DNA from: Fibrella aestuarina BUZ 2
GTDB taxonomy: Bacteria; Bacteroidota; Bacteroidia; Cytophagales; Spirosomataceae
Length of the DNA stretch: 64,000 nt
Direction: 5' to 3'
Assembly: GCF_000331105.1 (NCBI RefSeq)
Contig: NC_020054.1
Location: 2,636,813 to 2,700,812, forward strand
Shown here: piece by piece, positions 1-7,786 of the stretch
How the letters are laid out: each line of letters starts with the position of its first letter
How positions within the stretch are numbered: the stretch's first letter is position 1
Position numbers and translations under genes: made by a program
Notes under the pieces: model-generated
What the model was told of the DNA's origin: nothing
The model's input: the letters and a program-made list of their open reading frames with translations, nothing else
Database searches by the model: none

Positions 1-616
1 GGTATGTTCGTGGGATGTGCTTGTTTTCGAGCATAGTCAGGCCACGCAGCTCATCCTGCAAGCTAAATACCGTCCGCGAGCCGCCCCGCTGCCCCGTGGT
101 AATCGCATGGTTGGGCGTTTTACCCGCTTGCTGATAGGTCATCAGTTGCAGACCGAGCGTATCAGCATACTCCTGCATAAACGATACGACTTCGGTGTCG
201 ACGTTCGTAATACGCGAACTGTAGCTATGGCCGTCGCCCAGCCAAAGGCCTACGAAATAGGGGTCCAGGCTAAGGGCTTGTTCGGGAAATTCAACGGCTA
301 CTTTATACCCTTTGTAATTGCTTTTGAATTTGTCGGACCTGGTCAGGTAATCACGAACCGAGATATTGAGCACCTCGCCTTTGGTGTGGCCGCCTTCGTT
401 GCGCGAGCGCTTCAGCGACAGAATGTGGCTCTCGTTGACCCGGTAATCAATTCCCTTGTTTTGCCGAATCCAGTACATGCGTTCGCGGCCCCGCGCAATT
501 GATAGCACCGTTCGGGGCGTCGAATCGTCACCCATCAGCAAGTCGCCCTCCCGAACGTCTTCGACTTTGCGCAACGAACCGTCGAACATGACAACTTTGG
601 TGCCTTTACCCAAGCA
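1..616 (-). mobile_element. Intein with LAGLIDADG-type homing endonuclease, inserted in the DnaB P-loop (partial)
   Basis: The intein begins with Cys at 614-616, directly after the P-loop Lys codon. The first 31 residues (CLGKGTKVVMFDG, then a run ending EGDLLMGDD) are a typical N-terminal splicing block. A block-B-like segment, YRVNESHILSL, with the conserved His, follows around intein residues 70-80. At about residue 117 the motif LDPYFVGLWLGDG appears, which is the first LAGLIDADG helix of a homing endonuclease. The visible part is 205 codons. The second endonuclease motif and the C-terminal His-Asn splice junction are off the window, so splicing competence cannot be judged. The P-loop is a conserved target that is hard to lose, which suits a homing element. 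Confidence 0.93.
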
Positions 617-1372
617 CTTGCCCATTGCCGGACGTGCCGCCAGGATAACGAGTTCAGTGGGTTGCCAACCCGACGTGAGTCGGTCGAGCGCCGTGAAGCC
701 CGAGGGGACGCCGGTGAGCCCTTCCTGGTTCTTCTTGGTTTCCATCTCCTTCAGAGCTTCGCTCACGATCGAGCGCATGTCGGAGACGGTCTTGCGGATG
801 TTGGATTCGGTGAGCTGAAACAGATCGCGCTCGGTGCGGTCGAGGAGTGTGAAGACGTCGGTCGTGTCTTCGAAGGCGTCTTTCTGAATCTCGGAAGCCA
901 TCGAAATCAGGCCGCGTTTCAGGGCCTGCTCGGTGATGATCCGGGCGTGGTATTCGATGTTGGCGGCCGAGTTGACCCGCAGTGTCAGTTGCGAGATATA
1001 GCCACCGCCGCCAACGAGTTCGATTTCGCCGGTCTTACGCAGTTGCTGCGTAACGGTCAGCAAGTCGATCGGCTCCGAGTTGGAAAAGAGCGTCAGAATC
1101 GCCTTATAGATCGTCTGGTGGGCGGGTGTGTAGAAGGTTTCGGGCTTCAACAGATCGACGACCGCCGAAAGCGCGTCTTTTTCGATCATCAGCGCACCCA
1201 GCACCGCCTCTTCCAGATCCACCGCCTGCGGTGGCAGTTTCCCCAATCCACTGTCGAGAAACCGATTGCCGCCACCCGACTGCCGACCGCTGACGAAGGC
1301 GTTCGGACCGCTTTGTGCCGGATTTTTTCTGAAATTATTATTCGGGCGGGGTGCTCCGCTGTTGGTGTCCAT
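1..1372 (-). CDS. dnaB: Replicative DNA helicase DnaB, 5' part, interrupted by an intein; runs off the left edge
   Basis: The minus-strand frame is open from the ATG at 1372 to the window edge. Residues 1-252 are a DnaB N-terminal domain and the start of the RecA-like domain; the text around residues 30-60 (PPQAVDLEEAVLGALMIE) is typical of the family. The helicase reading reaches the Walker A motif as RPAMGK and stops there. The next residue is Cys-253, which begins an intein (separate entry). DnaB unwinds DNA at the replication fork as a hexamer, and the P-loop binds ATP, so the protein should be inactive until it is spliced. The C-terminal intein half and the rest of the helicase lie outside the window. 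No stop or frameshift is seen in the visible part. Identity is near certain. Confidence 0.95.
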   Translation of the reverse strand, partial: MDTNSGAPRPNNNFRKNPAQSGPNAFVSGRQSGGGNRFLDSGLGKLPPQAVDLEEAVLGALMIEKDALSAVVDLLKPETFYTPAHQTIYKAILTLFSNSEPIDLLTVTQQLRKTGEIELVGGGGYISQLTLRVNSAANIEYHARIITEQALKRGLISMASEIQKDAFEDTTDVFTLLDRTERDLFQLTESNIRKTVSDMRSIVSEALKEMETKKNQEGLTGVPSGFTALDRLTSGWQPTELVILAARPAMGKCLGKGTKVVMFDGSLRKVEDVREGDLLMGDDSTPRTVLSIARGRERMYWIRQNKGIDYRVNESHILSLKRSRNEGGHTKGEVLNISVRDYLTRSDKFKSNYKGYKVAVEFPEQALSLDPYFVGLWLGDGHSYSSRITNVDTEVVSFMQEYADTLGLQLMTYQQAGKTPNHAITTGQRGGSRTVFSLQDELRGLTMLENKHIPRTY

Positions 1373-1819
1373 AGTAATGCAAGTATACGCAGAAGTAGGG
1401 CCTCGAGGCAAGCTGCAAAACGGCCTAAAGGGTCGCGACTGGTAACATAGGGCGGGTAATCAACTGATGCTAAAAGACTTCAACGAGATTAAAAAAATGA
1501 CCTTTATTTTACATGAAAAAGGATAGATAGGTAATTAAGTAATTCCCGGGTAGCCAGGCCGGTGGGTGGTTTGACAGCCAGAAAGATAAGTCACAGGATA
1601 GGATTATTTCCGCTTTTTTCGGTACGCTTATTATACGGCTTGGTAGGCTGTTGATTGACCCATTTTTTCGTAGAAAATGTTGTCTGGGTACGTTGATTCA
1701 GTATATTCAACCAGTCAACATGCAACCTGGACATTAGCTGTTGGAAACTGGAAACCGGCCCCCCCGTGGCGCGGTGCCCAGCGCCTGCCGGTCAGCGTCC
1801 TTAATCCATCCGAATCAGT
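1373..1819. other. 447-bp intergenic region between divergent dnaB and phoH
   Basis: This gap separates the dnaB ATG (minus) from the phoH TTG (plus), so it should hold both promoters. It contains an AT-rich block around 1480-1530 and a GC-rich stretch at 1750-1800. Read on the minus strand, TATACTTG lies just before the dnaB ATG, one base from the Bacteroidota -7 consensus TAnnTTTG, but it would leave almost no leader. A weak inverted repeat made of GGAAACTGG-like words sits near 1715-1760. No open frame here looks like a gene. Confidence 0.5.
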
Positions 1820-2773
1820 TTGGTCGAAAAAATCATCACACTCGACAACGACGTCTCCCTTATCGATTTCCTGGGCGTCGAGAATAACAACATCAAGGAA
1901 GTGGCCGCCGCCTTCCCGATGAGCAAGATCATTTCGCGCGGAAACGAAATACGCATCAAGGGGACTACGCCCGAAATCTCCCGCATTACCGACATTCTGG
2001 AATCGCTGATGCAGCATTATCAGCGGTATGGTAAGCTTACCCACGAAAATGTGCAGACGTACCTGAACGGCGGCAACGAATCGGATCAGAACAGCGTACC
2101 GGTGTCTGACGATGAAGTGCTGGTGTATGGCACCAAGGGCATTGTAGTTCGGGCCAAGACCGCCAACATGAAGCGGCTGGTGGAGGCGGCCGAAACCAAT
2201 GACCTGGTGTTTGCGATTGGCCCGGCGGGTACGGGTAAAACCTACACGGCGGTGGCGTTGGCGGTGCGGGCGCTGAAAAACAAGGAAGTACGGAAGATCA
2301 TTATCACCCGCCCGGCGGTGGAAGCTGGCGAAAACCTCGGTTTTCTGCCCGGCGATCTGAAAGAGAAGATCGACCCCTATCTGCGCCCCATTTACGATGC
2401 TCTCGACGACATGATCCCCGCTGAGAAGCTGAAGTTCTACCTGGAAAACCGGATCATCGAAATTGCACCGCTCGCCTACATGCGGGGCCGAACGCTGAAT
2501 AACGCGTTTATCCTGCTGGATGAGGCCCAGAACACGACGGCCATGCAGATGAAGATGTTCCTGACTCGGATGGGCCCCAGCTCGAAGGCAATTATTACCG
2601 GTGACCGCTCGCAGATCGACCTGCCTAAGCACCAGAAATCGGGCCTGTCGGAGTCGATTGGTATTTTGCGTGATATCCCCGGCATCGCTTTCGTCGAGTT
2701 GGATGGGCGCGACGTAGTGCGTCACCGCCTCGTGAAGGCGATCATTAATGCTTATGAAAAAGCAGGACAATAA
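1820..2773 (+). CDS. phoH: PhoH family ATPase
   Basis: This is a 317-aa PhoH-like protein, a cytoplasmic nucleotide-binding protein of the helicase-like P-loop class often linked to RNA metabolism. The Walker A motif GPAGTGKT is near residue 136 and a Walker B-like LLDEAQN near residue 233, followed by TGDRSQIDLP, a family signature. The frame has a TAA at 1802, and the only standard start after it is the TTG at 1820, giving MVEKIITLDN, the usual N-terminus in this phylum. The 3' end overlaps the start of the next gene by about 20 bases, suggesting co-expression. Exact substrate unknown. Confidence 0.93.
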   Translation: MVEKIITLDNDVSLIDFLGVENNNIKEVAAAFPMSKIISRGNEIRIKGTTPEISRITDILESLMQHYQRYGKLTHENVQTYLNGGNESDQNSVPVSDDEVLVYGTKGIVVRAKTANMKRLVEAAETNDLVFAIGPAGTGKTYTAVALAVRALKNKEVRKIIITRPAVEAGENLGFLPGDLKEKIDPYLRPIYDALDDMIPAEKLKFYLENRIIEIAPLAYMRGRTLNNAFILLDEAQNTTAMQMKMFLTRMGPSSKAIITGDRSQIDLPKHQKSGLSESIGILRDIPGIAFVELDGRDVVRHRLVKAIINAYEKAGQ

Positions 2774-4196
2774 ACGAGTGTTGGGATTCGGGTTTCGGGT
2801 TTTGAGTTTCCGGTCAGGCAGTAAAGCCGCGCCACTGAAAACCCGAAACCCGAAACCCGATATTCGCTTACGGGTCGGTCTGGCCGGCCTTTTTTTGTGG
2901 GCGGCGTGCGGTAGTGTAGCCCTGGCCCAGACGACCGTAGCCGACGAACCGCTGCGGGAATGTGCTTCGGAGATCGTGGAGTGGCAGTTGCAGCAACGCT
3001 TTCCCCAACGCAGGCAACGCATCGACGCGCTGAATCAGCAGGTACGTATGTTCGGCATGATCAACAGCCGGGCCCGCGGTACCGACGAAGAAATCTACCG
3101 CATTCCGGTGGTGGTGCACGTGGTGCACAACAATTCGAATAATACCATTGGCGGTGCTAACAACCCGAATATCTCCGACGAACAGATCTTATCGCAGATT
3201 CGGGTATTGAACGAAGATTATCGCAAGATCGCCGGGACACCGGGCGGCAGTTCCACCAACCCGCTGGCGGTCGATACCGGCATCGAGTTTTTCCTGGCCA
3301 CGACTGACCCCAACGGCCTGCCAACCAACGGCATCACCCGAACCTACACCACCCGCACGGGTTTTGATATTACCAGCTACCAGGACCAACTGGCGCTGTC
3401 GAATCTGGTGTACTGGCCCACCAACCGATACCTCAACTTATGGGTATGTGCCAACTCGGCGACGCGGTACTTGGGCTATGGGCAGTTCCCGACTGTCGAC
3501 GCCACGTCGGTGCCCGGTCTCACCGACGTAACTGATGAGCGGATTGATGGCCTGGTGGTCGATAACCGGTACTTTGGGGCCGGGCTGGGCACCGTTACCA
3601 GCCGATTGTACTGCTGTGGCCGAACGGTGACGCACGAAGTGGGGCACTGGCTCGGGTTGCTGCACCCTAACGGCGACACCCGCTGCGGCGATGATTACGT
3701 TGACGACACGCCCGTGATCGAGGCGCTGAACAATGTGAGCGAAACGAGTTGCACGCCCGTCTTTTCGACCTGTACCGGCACGCGCACCCGCAACCTGATC
3801 GAAGATTACATGGACTACACGCCCGACGCCTGCATGAACGTGTTTACAGGCGGGCAGCGTGACCGGATGCGGGCCGTATTGCAGCTGAGCGCCCGGCGTA
3901 GGCAGGTACTTTCGTCGGCTGTACAACTGGCTGAAACGGACCAACTCACCTTGACGGTCTACCCCAACCCCGTCAGTAGCCAGGAAGAAAGTACCGTCGA
4001 TGTGCAGTTTAAGGGAAGCCAACCGTTTGAGGCGGGCTTGTACGACGTCAGTGGGCGATTGCTGAAAGGGCAGGCCTACACCGCCTCGCTGAGCCGCCGC
4101 ATTACTCTGTCAGGCGTGGGGCTGTCGGCGGGAATCTACATCCTGCGCATCACGACGCCCACCGAAACGGCGACAAAACGGGTACTGGTGCGGTAA
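2754..4196 (+). CDS. Secreted M43-type zinc metallopeptidase with T9SS sorting domain
   Basis: This is an exported protease of about 480 aa. The zinc site HEVGHWLGLLH (near residue 292) matches the M43/pappalysin pattern HExxHxxGLxH, and a Met-turn-like DYMDYTPDACM follows. The C-terminal 75 residues contain LTVYPNPVSS and end in GIYILRITTPTE...KRVLVR, a type A T9SS sorting domain, so the protein should cross the outer membrane by that route. The hydrophobic signal core (VGLAGLFLWAACGSVALAQ) starts only about 40 residues in. The preceding residues are encoded by a palindromic repeat (2782-2866), giving an odd n-region. The ATG at 2754 (MKKQDNKR) lies inside the end of phoH and is the most natural start; 2748 is also possible. 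Confidence 0.88.
   Translation: MKKQDNKRVLGFGFRVLSFRSGSKAAPLKTRNPKPDIRLRVGLAGLFLWAACGSVALAQTTVADEPLRECASEIVEWQLQQRFPQRRQRIDALNQQVRMFGMINSRARGTDEEIYRIPVVVHVVHNNSNNTIGGANNPNISDEQILSQIRVLNEDYRKIAGTPGGSSTNPLAVDTGIEFFLATTDPNGLPTNGITRTYTTRTGFDITSYQDQLALSNLVYWPTNRYLNLWVCANSATRYLGYGQFPTVDATSVPGLTDVTDERIDGLVVDNRYFGAGLGTVTSRLYCCGRTVTHEVGHWLGLLHPNGDTRCGDDYVDDTPVIEALNNVSETSCTPVFSTCTGTRTRNLIEDYMDYTPDACMNVFTGGQRDRMRAVLQLSARRRQVLSSAVQLAETDQLTLTVYPNPVSSQEESTVDVQFKGSQPFEAGLYDVSGRLLKGQAYTASLSRRITLSGVGLSAGIYILRITTPTETATKRVLVR
2782..2866. repeat. Palindromic repeat inside the 5' coding region of the M43 peptidase
   Basis: The left arm at 2786-2806 and the right arm at 2834-2863 are built from tandem CGGGTTT words and their complement, with a loop of about 28 bases. 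It resembles the other operon-internal palindromes in the window but here sits between a plausible ATG and the signal-peptide core. Confidence 0.75.
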
Positions 4197-4206
4197 GCCA
4201 TAACGG

Positions 4207-4275
4207 GTTGGTTTTGGTTTACAGTCAAGGAGTGGGTGGCTTGCGTTGGCCCGCTGAAAACTGTAAACTGCAACC
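4207..4275. repeat. Intergenic palindrome
   Basis: GGTTTACAG at the left (4216-4224) pairs with CTGTAAACT at 4261-4269, and the pairing extends imperfectly outward. It lies between the M43 peptidase stop and the GNAT start in the same transcriptional direction. Confidence 0.6.
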
Positions 4276-4292
4276 TGAAAACACGCACCGAT

Positions 4293-4853
4293 ATGATCAA
4301 CGTTTCGCCAATACGGTCAAAAACAGACATGGAAGCGGCTTTCGCGATTCGCCGAGTCGTGTTTGTCGAGGAACAGAACGTACCTGCTGAAGACGAATAC
4401 GACGAGTTTGAAGCCGAAAGCCAGCACTTTCTGGCCTACCTCGATGACCAGCCCGTGGGTACTGCCCGGTGGCGGCGAACCAGCAAAGGGGTCAAGCTGG
4501 AGCGTTTCGCTGTACTGGCCACGGCCCGGCGCAAGGGCGTGGGGCAGGCACTGGTACAGACCGTGCTGAACGACGTGTTCAGCCAGCAACCCGAACCCAT
4601 CGAAAGCATTTATCTGCACGCCCAGCTGTCGGCCATGCCGCTGTATGAGAGCTTCGGCTTTGTGCCGGTTGGGCCTCAGTTTGATGAGTGCGGTATTCAG
4701 CACGTGAAGATGGTGCTGCCCGGCAAACGGATGCCCAGCGAACAGATGTCGGAAACCCGTTCGCCAGACAGTAAACCCGCCCAGCCGGGCACGACTGACA
4801 ATGCGGCCGGCAACGCGCAGCAGGTAGGAGCACAACCCACCGAACGCCGGTAG
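4293..4853 (+). CDS. GNAT family N-acetyltransferase, ElaA-like
   Basis: This protein of about 186 aa has a GNAT fold like that of ElaA. Visible parts are IRRVVFVEEQNVP at the N-terminus, the acceptor strand GTARWRR, and the acetyl-CoA loop ATARRKGVGQALVQ (the Q/RxxGxG/A motif). The family transfers an acetyl group from acetyl-CoA to an amine; the acceptor is unknown. The C-terminal 45 residues are a low-complexity Pro/Gln/Thr tail not typical of the family. The ATG at 4293 (MINVSPIRSK) is preferred over 4236 because the upstream codons come from a palindromic spacer. The stop is six bases before the comEC start, so the two genes are probably co-transcribed. Confidence 0.85.
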   Translation: MINVSPIRSKTDMEAAFAIRRVVFVEEQNVPAEDEYDEFEAESQHFLAYLDDQPVGTARWRRTSKGVKLERFAVLATARRKGVGQALVQTVLNDVFSQQPEPIESIYLHAQLSAMPLYESFGFVPVGPQFDECGIQHVKMVLPGKRMPSEQMSETRSPDSKPAQPGTTDNAAGNAQQVGAQPTERR

Positions 4854-4859
4854 CGGTGT

Positions 4860-6992
4860 ATGCGGGGCTATCCGTTCTTCAGGTACGTTGCCGCGTTACT
4901 CATCGGCATTGTGCTGGCTGAAGCCTGGCCGACGGTTTCGCCTTACTGGGCCGCCGGGTTCGGGCTGGGGTGTCTGGGGCTGTATCTGTTCCGCCTGCGC
5001 CGCAACGAACGAAAAACCATAAAGCCGCTCGACCTGGTGCAGGGATTTGCCTTGCTGGGCCTGATGGCCGCCCTGGGCTGGGGGTTGCTGTATGCCCACA
5101 CGCCCGCGCATCGGCCCGATAATCTCCTGAACGTACCCAACCCGCCCGACGCCTACGAAGCCGTCATTACCAACTTGCCCGAAACCCGCGCCAAAACCAT
5201 CAAGGTCGAACTGGCGCTGCGCCGTGGCCGCTGGAACGACGGTGATTCGGCGGGTTATCGGCCGCTAACTGGCCGGGTGGTGGCCTACCTCGACAAAGGT
5301 GATTCGCTGGCGCCAACGGCAACGCCCCGGTACGGCGATGTCTGGCTGGTGCTGCATCCGCCGCGCCTGGCCGATCCGCCGCTCAACCCCGCCGAGTTTG
5401 ACTACCGTCGCTTCCTGAGTCGACGGGGTATCTATCACCAGCAATACCTGCGCCCGTGGCAGCGGCGCGTGATTGGCTACGACCCGCCCAGTCGGCTCAC
5501 GGCGCTGGCGTATCGGGTCAACGCTTGGGCCGATAGCCTGCTGACGCAGAAAATAGGCTCGCGGGCGGAATATGGGGTCGTCAACGCCATGTTTCTGGGC
5601 ACGCGCGACGACCTCGATCCGGTGCAGTACGAGACCTACGCCGCCGCCGGGGCCGTGCACATCCTGTCGGTATCGGGCATGCACATCGGTATCCTGTTTA
5701 TCGTGCTTAGCGGGCTGCTGACCTGGCTGGCGCCGGGGCAGGGCAATCGATGGTGGGTCATTGGGCTTAAGCTGAGCGTACTGTGGTTCTACGCGCTCAC
5801 CACCGGTTTGTCGGCGCCCGTGCTGCGGTCGGCAGTGATGTTCACTTACCTGCTGCTGGCGGGTGGCTTCAACCGCAGCCAAAGTCTGATGAATACGCTG
5901 GGGGCCTCGGCTTTTTTTGTGCTGGTCTACGATCCGTATGCCGCTTTTTCGGTAGGGTTTCAACTTTCCTACCTGTCTATCCTGGGCATTGGCGCCTGGG
6001 CACCGCAGTTTATCAAACTCTGGCGACCCCAGACGCGGGTTGCCAACTGGCTCTGGGAGATCTCGATGGTGGCAGTGGCGGCTCAACTGGTCGCGCTGCC
6101 GGTATCGTTGTATTACTTTCACGCGTTCCCGGTCTATTTTCTGTTGGCTAATCCGGCGGTGGCGTTGCTGTCGACCCTGCTGGTGCCGCTGGCCGTCGCG
6201 ACTGTGGCGCTGGGTTGGGTGCCCGTGCTGGGCGATGGGCTGGGCTGGCTGCTTCGGCAGGTGGCCTGGCTGCTGAATGCGGCGGTCGATTGGGTAGGGC
6301 ATCTACCCGGCGCCACGTTCGATGGGTTCTGGCCGTCGGCGCTGGCGGTTGGGCTGATGTATCTGCTGATCGGGCTGGCGGGGATGGTCGTGCTTACGCG
6401 GCATCGGCGCTACGTACGGCTACTAGCCGGGGCGGCGGTCGTCTTGGCGTTGCTGACCGTTCACGACGTGCAGCAACAAGCTACCCAACGCCGGCTTGTT
6501 GTGCATTACCAGCCCCGAAAAACCACGGTTAGTTTGACCGCAGGCCGACAAACCCAATTGCTTACCGACGCCGACTGGGAAACCAACCCGCGCCTGTATG
6601 ATTTCTACCTCAAAAATGCGCTGGATTCGTGGGGTGTTCGGCAGGTTCAGACGGGCAGTCTGCTGGCCGATACGATAGCGACGCTGCCACCGTACCGGCA
6701 CACGCCTGATGTGTCGCTGCTGGTGTGGGAGGGACGCAGCCTGTTGTTGGTCAATCGGCTGGCTTCGTACCGGCGCTGGCAACTGCCTGCCGTGGTCGAT
6801 TACGTCGTCTTGCGTCGCAACGCCCTCCGCGATTGGCACCAGTTGCAGCAGCGCGTGGTGGCCCGGCACCTCATCTTCGACGGCTCGAACGCGATGGAGC
6901 GGGTGGATAGTCTGCTAAAAACGAAACCCCCGACGCTGGCGTCGAGGGTTCATTCCGTTCGGCATTCCGGCGCATTTGTGGCGGAATGGTGA
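4860..6992 (+). CDS. comEC: ComEC/Rec2 family competence membrane protein
   Basis: This 710-aa polytopic inner-membrane protein is the putative channel for uptake of single-stranded DNA in natural transformation. The N-terminal part has two membrane segments and a DUF4131-like soluble domain (about residues 60-220). The Competence domain follows, with signature text HILSVSGMHIGIL near residue 270 and many hydrophobic helices up to about residue 535. The remaining ~170 residues form a soluble domain without the HxHxDH metallo-beta-lactamase motif, so it is a short ComEC lacking that catalytic domain. The last codons overlap a hairpin (6914-6950) that looks like a terminator for the opposing gene. 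Whether the organism is naturally competent cannot be told from here. Confidence 0.92.
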   Translation: MRGYPFFRYVAALLIGIVLAEAWPTVSPYWAAGFGLGCLGLYLFRLRRNERKTIKPLDLVQGFALLGLMAALGWGLLYAHTPAHRPDNLLNVPNPPDAYEAVITNLPETRAKTIKVELALRRGRWNDGDSAGYRPLTGRVVAYLDKGDSLAPTATPRYGDVWLVLHPPRLADPPLNPAEFDYRRFLSRRGIYHQQYLRPWQRRVIGYDPPSRLTALAYRVNAWADSLLTQKIGSRAEYGVVNAMFLGTRDDLDPVQYETYAAAGAVHILSVSGMHIGILFIVLSGLLTWLAPGQGNRWWVIGLKLSVLWFYALTTGLSAPVLRSAVMFTYLLLAGGFNRSQSLMNTLGASAFFVLVYDPYAAFSVGFQLSYLSILGIGAWAPQFIKLWRPQTRVANWLWEISMVAVAAQLVALPVSLYYFHAFPVYFLLANPAVALLSTLLVPLAVATVALGWVPVLGDGLGWLLRQVAWLLNAAVDWVGHLPGATFDGFWPSALAVGLMYLLIGLAGMVVLTRHRRYVRLLAGAAVVLALLTVHDVQQQATQRRLVVHYQPRKTTVSLTAGRQTQLLTDADWETNPRLYDFYLKNALDSWGVRQVQTGSLLADTIATLPPYRHTPDVSLLVWEGRSLLLVNRLASYRRWQLPAVVDYVVLRRNALRDWHQLQQRVVARHLIFDGSNAMERVDSLLKTKPPTLASRVHSVRHSGAFVAEW
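6914..6950 (-). terminator. Rho-independent terminator for the minus-strand DUF4332 gene, inside the 3' end of comEC
   Basis: Arms at 6925-6936 and 6939-6950 pair with one mismatch around a two-base loop. On the minus strand the stem is followed by TTTCGTTTTT. It sits within comEC coding sequence, so the two convergent genes overlap in their transcripts. Confidence 0.7.
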
Positions 6993-7031
6993 TGCTGATG
7001 GGCGGCAGGTACGTTACGTATGATTGACGGA

Positions 7032-7481
7032 CTAGTACTCCAGCATCGACGGCAAATTTTTGGCCTGTTCGATGAAGCCGGCTACTTGTTCGGCAGACGG
7101 GGGGCGCTGGGTCAATTGACGGACACTATTGATCTCAACAAGTTTCGCGTGCAGATTCTCCGGAACGCGTTTCGCTAATTCTTTCACCGTGTCGACGCCC
7201 GCTTCTTCCAGTAGATCGCTGTAGACACGGCCGATGCCCTTGATCCGGGCGAGGTCAGCGCGATTAGCCAATTCCAGAATGACAGAGCCATCAATCCCGA
7301 TGGTCTCGGCCAGCTCTTTGCGTCCCTTTGACGTACGCGTTGCTTCCAGCAGTGTATCTGAATCGACAAGCCCCTGCGCTTTCAACAAGTTAATCAAAGC
7401 ATCATTAATCCCCTTTAGTTCTCCTAGTGTGAGGCTCATACGTTTGATGGATAAGGTATGGGTTAACTGATAATGGGCCAT
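7032..7481 (-). CDS. DUF4332 domain protein
   Basis: This 149-aa protein consists mainly of a DUF4332-like helix-hairpin-helix fold. It has LARIKGIGRVYSDLLEEAGVD around residues 78-98, a pattern seen in non-specific DNA-binding HhH proteins. No signal peptide or membrane segment is seen. A second start at 7439 (MSLTLGELKG) would give 135 aa and matches usual family N-termini better; the 14 extra residues may not be translated. It converges on comEC and has its own terminator there. Function unknown beyond probable nucleic-acid or protein binding. Confidence 0.8.
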   Translation of the reverse strand: MAHYQLTHTLSIKRMSLTLGELKGINDALINLLKAQGLVDSDTLLEATRTSKGRKELAETIGIDGSVILELANRADLARIKGIGRVYSDLLEEAGVDTVKELAKRVPENLHAKLVEINSVRQLTQRPPSAEQVAGFIEQAKNLPSMLEY

Positions 7482-7510
7482 AGTAAGTCGCCCAACTTCA
7501 CAACTATAAA

Positions 7511-7687
7511 TTAACGCAATAAGTATTTACGCCTTGTTTTGTTAAGTAGAAATTTTTTGTAAACGGTAAAACTCGCTGGTCCCATTTGCTCAAAAAGCCG
7601 TTCCCACTCGGCATACGTGTGGGCGTCGTTCTGAGCAAATTGAGCCGAGTCTATCTTTTTGGTTAGTAGATACTCCGTAAATGTCAT
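7511..7687 (-). CDS. Small conserved-looking hypothetical protein, 58 aa
   Basis: The protein starts MTFTEYLLTKKID and ends NKTRRKYLLR. It is hydrophilic, rich in aromatic and basic residues, and has no signal peptide or cysteines. A longer frame reaches 7783, but the extra N-terminus (MCICCGATHPATI) looks like non-coding sequence. It sits upstream of the DUF4332 gene in the same direction, 30 bp away, and divergent from the HtrA-like gene. No family was recognised with certainty. Confidence 0.6.
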   Translation of the reverse strand: MTFTEYLLTKKIDSAQFAQNDAHTYAEWERLFEQMGPASFTVYKKFLLNKTRRKYLLR

Positions 7688-7786
7688 GGTAGAAACAAAA
7701 GCTGACAGAGTGACGGGGGAGAAGCGTTGCCTACCGGGCGGTATGATGGTTGCTGGGTGAGTGGCCCCACAGCAAATACACAAGTC

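Noticed and set aside
17..1450. Plus-strand open frames of up to 262 codons opposite dnaB
   Set aside because: They are antisense to a clear DnaB-intein reading, have no recognisable domain and arise from GC-rich codon use.
1715..3022. 435-codon minus-strand frame opposite phoH and the M43 gene
   Set aside because: It runs through the palindromic spacer and two genes with strong family matches; His/Arg-rich text typical of antisense frames.
5265..6302. 345-codon minus-strand frame inside comEC
   Set aside because: Composition is Gln/Arg/His-rich without domains; comEC on the plus strand is unambiguous.
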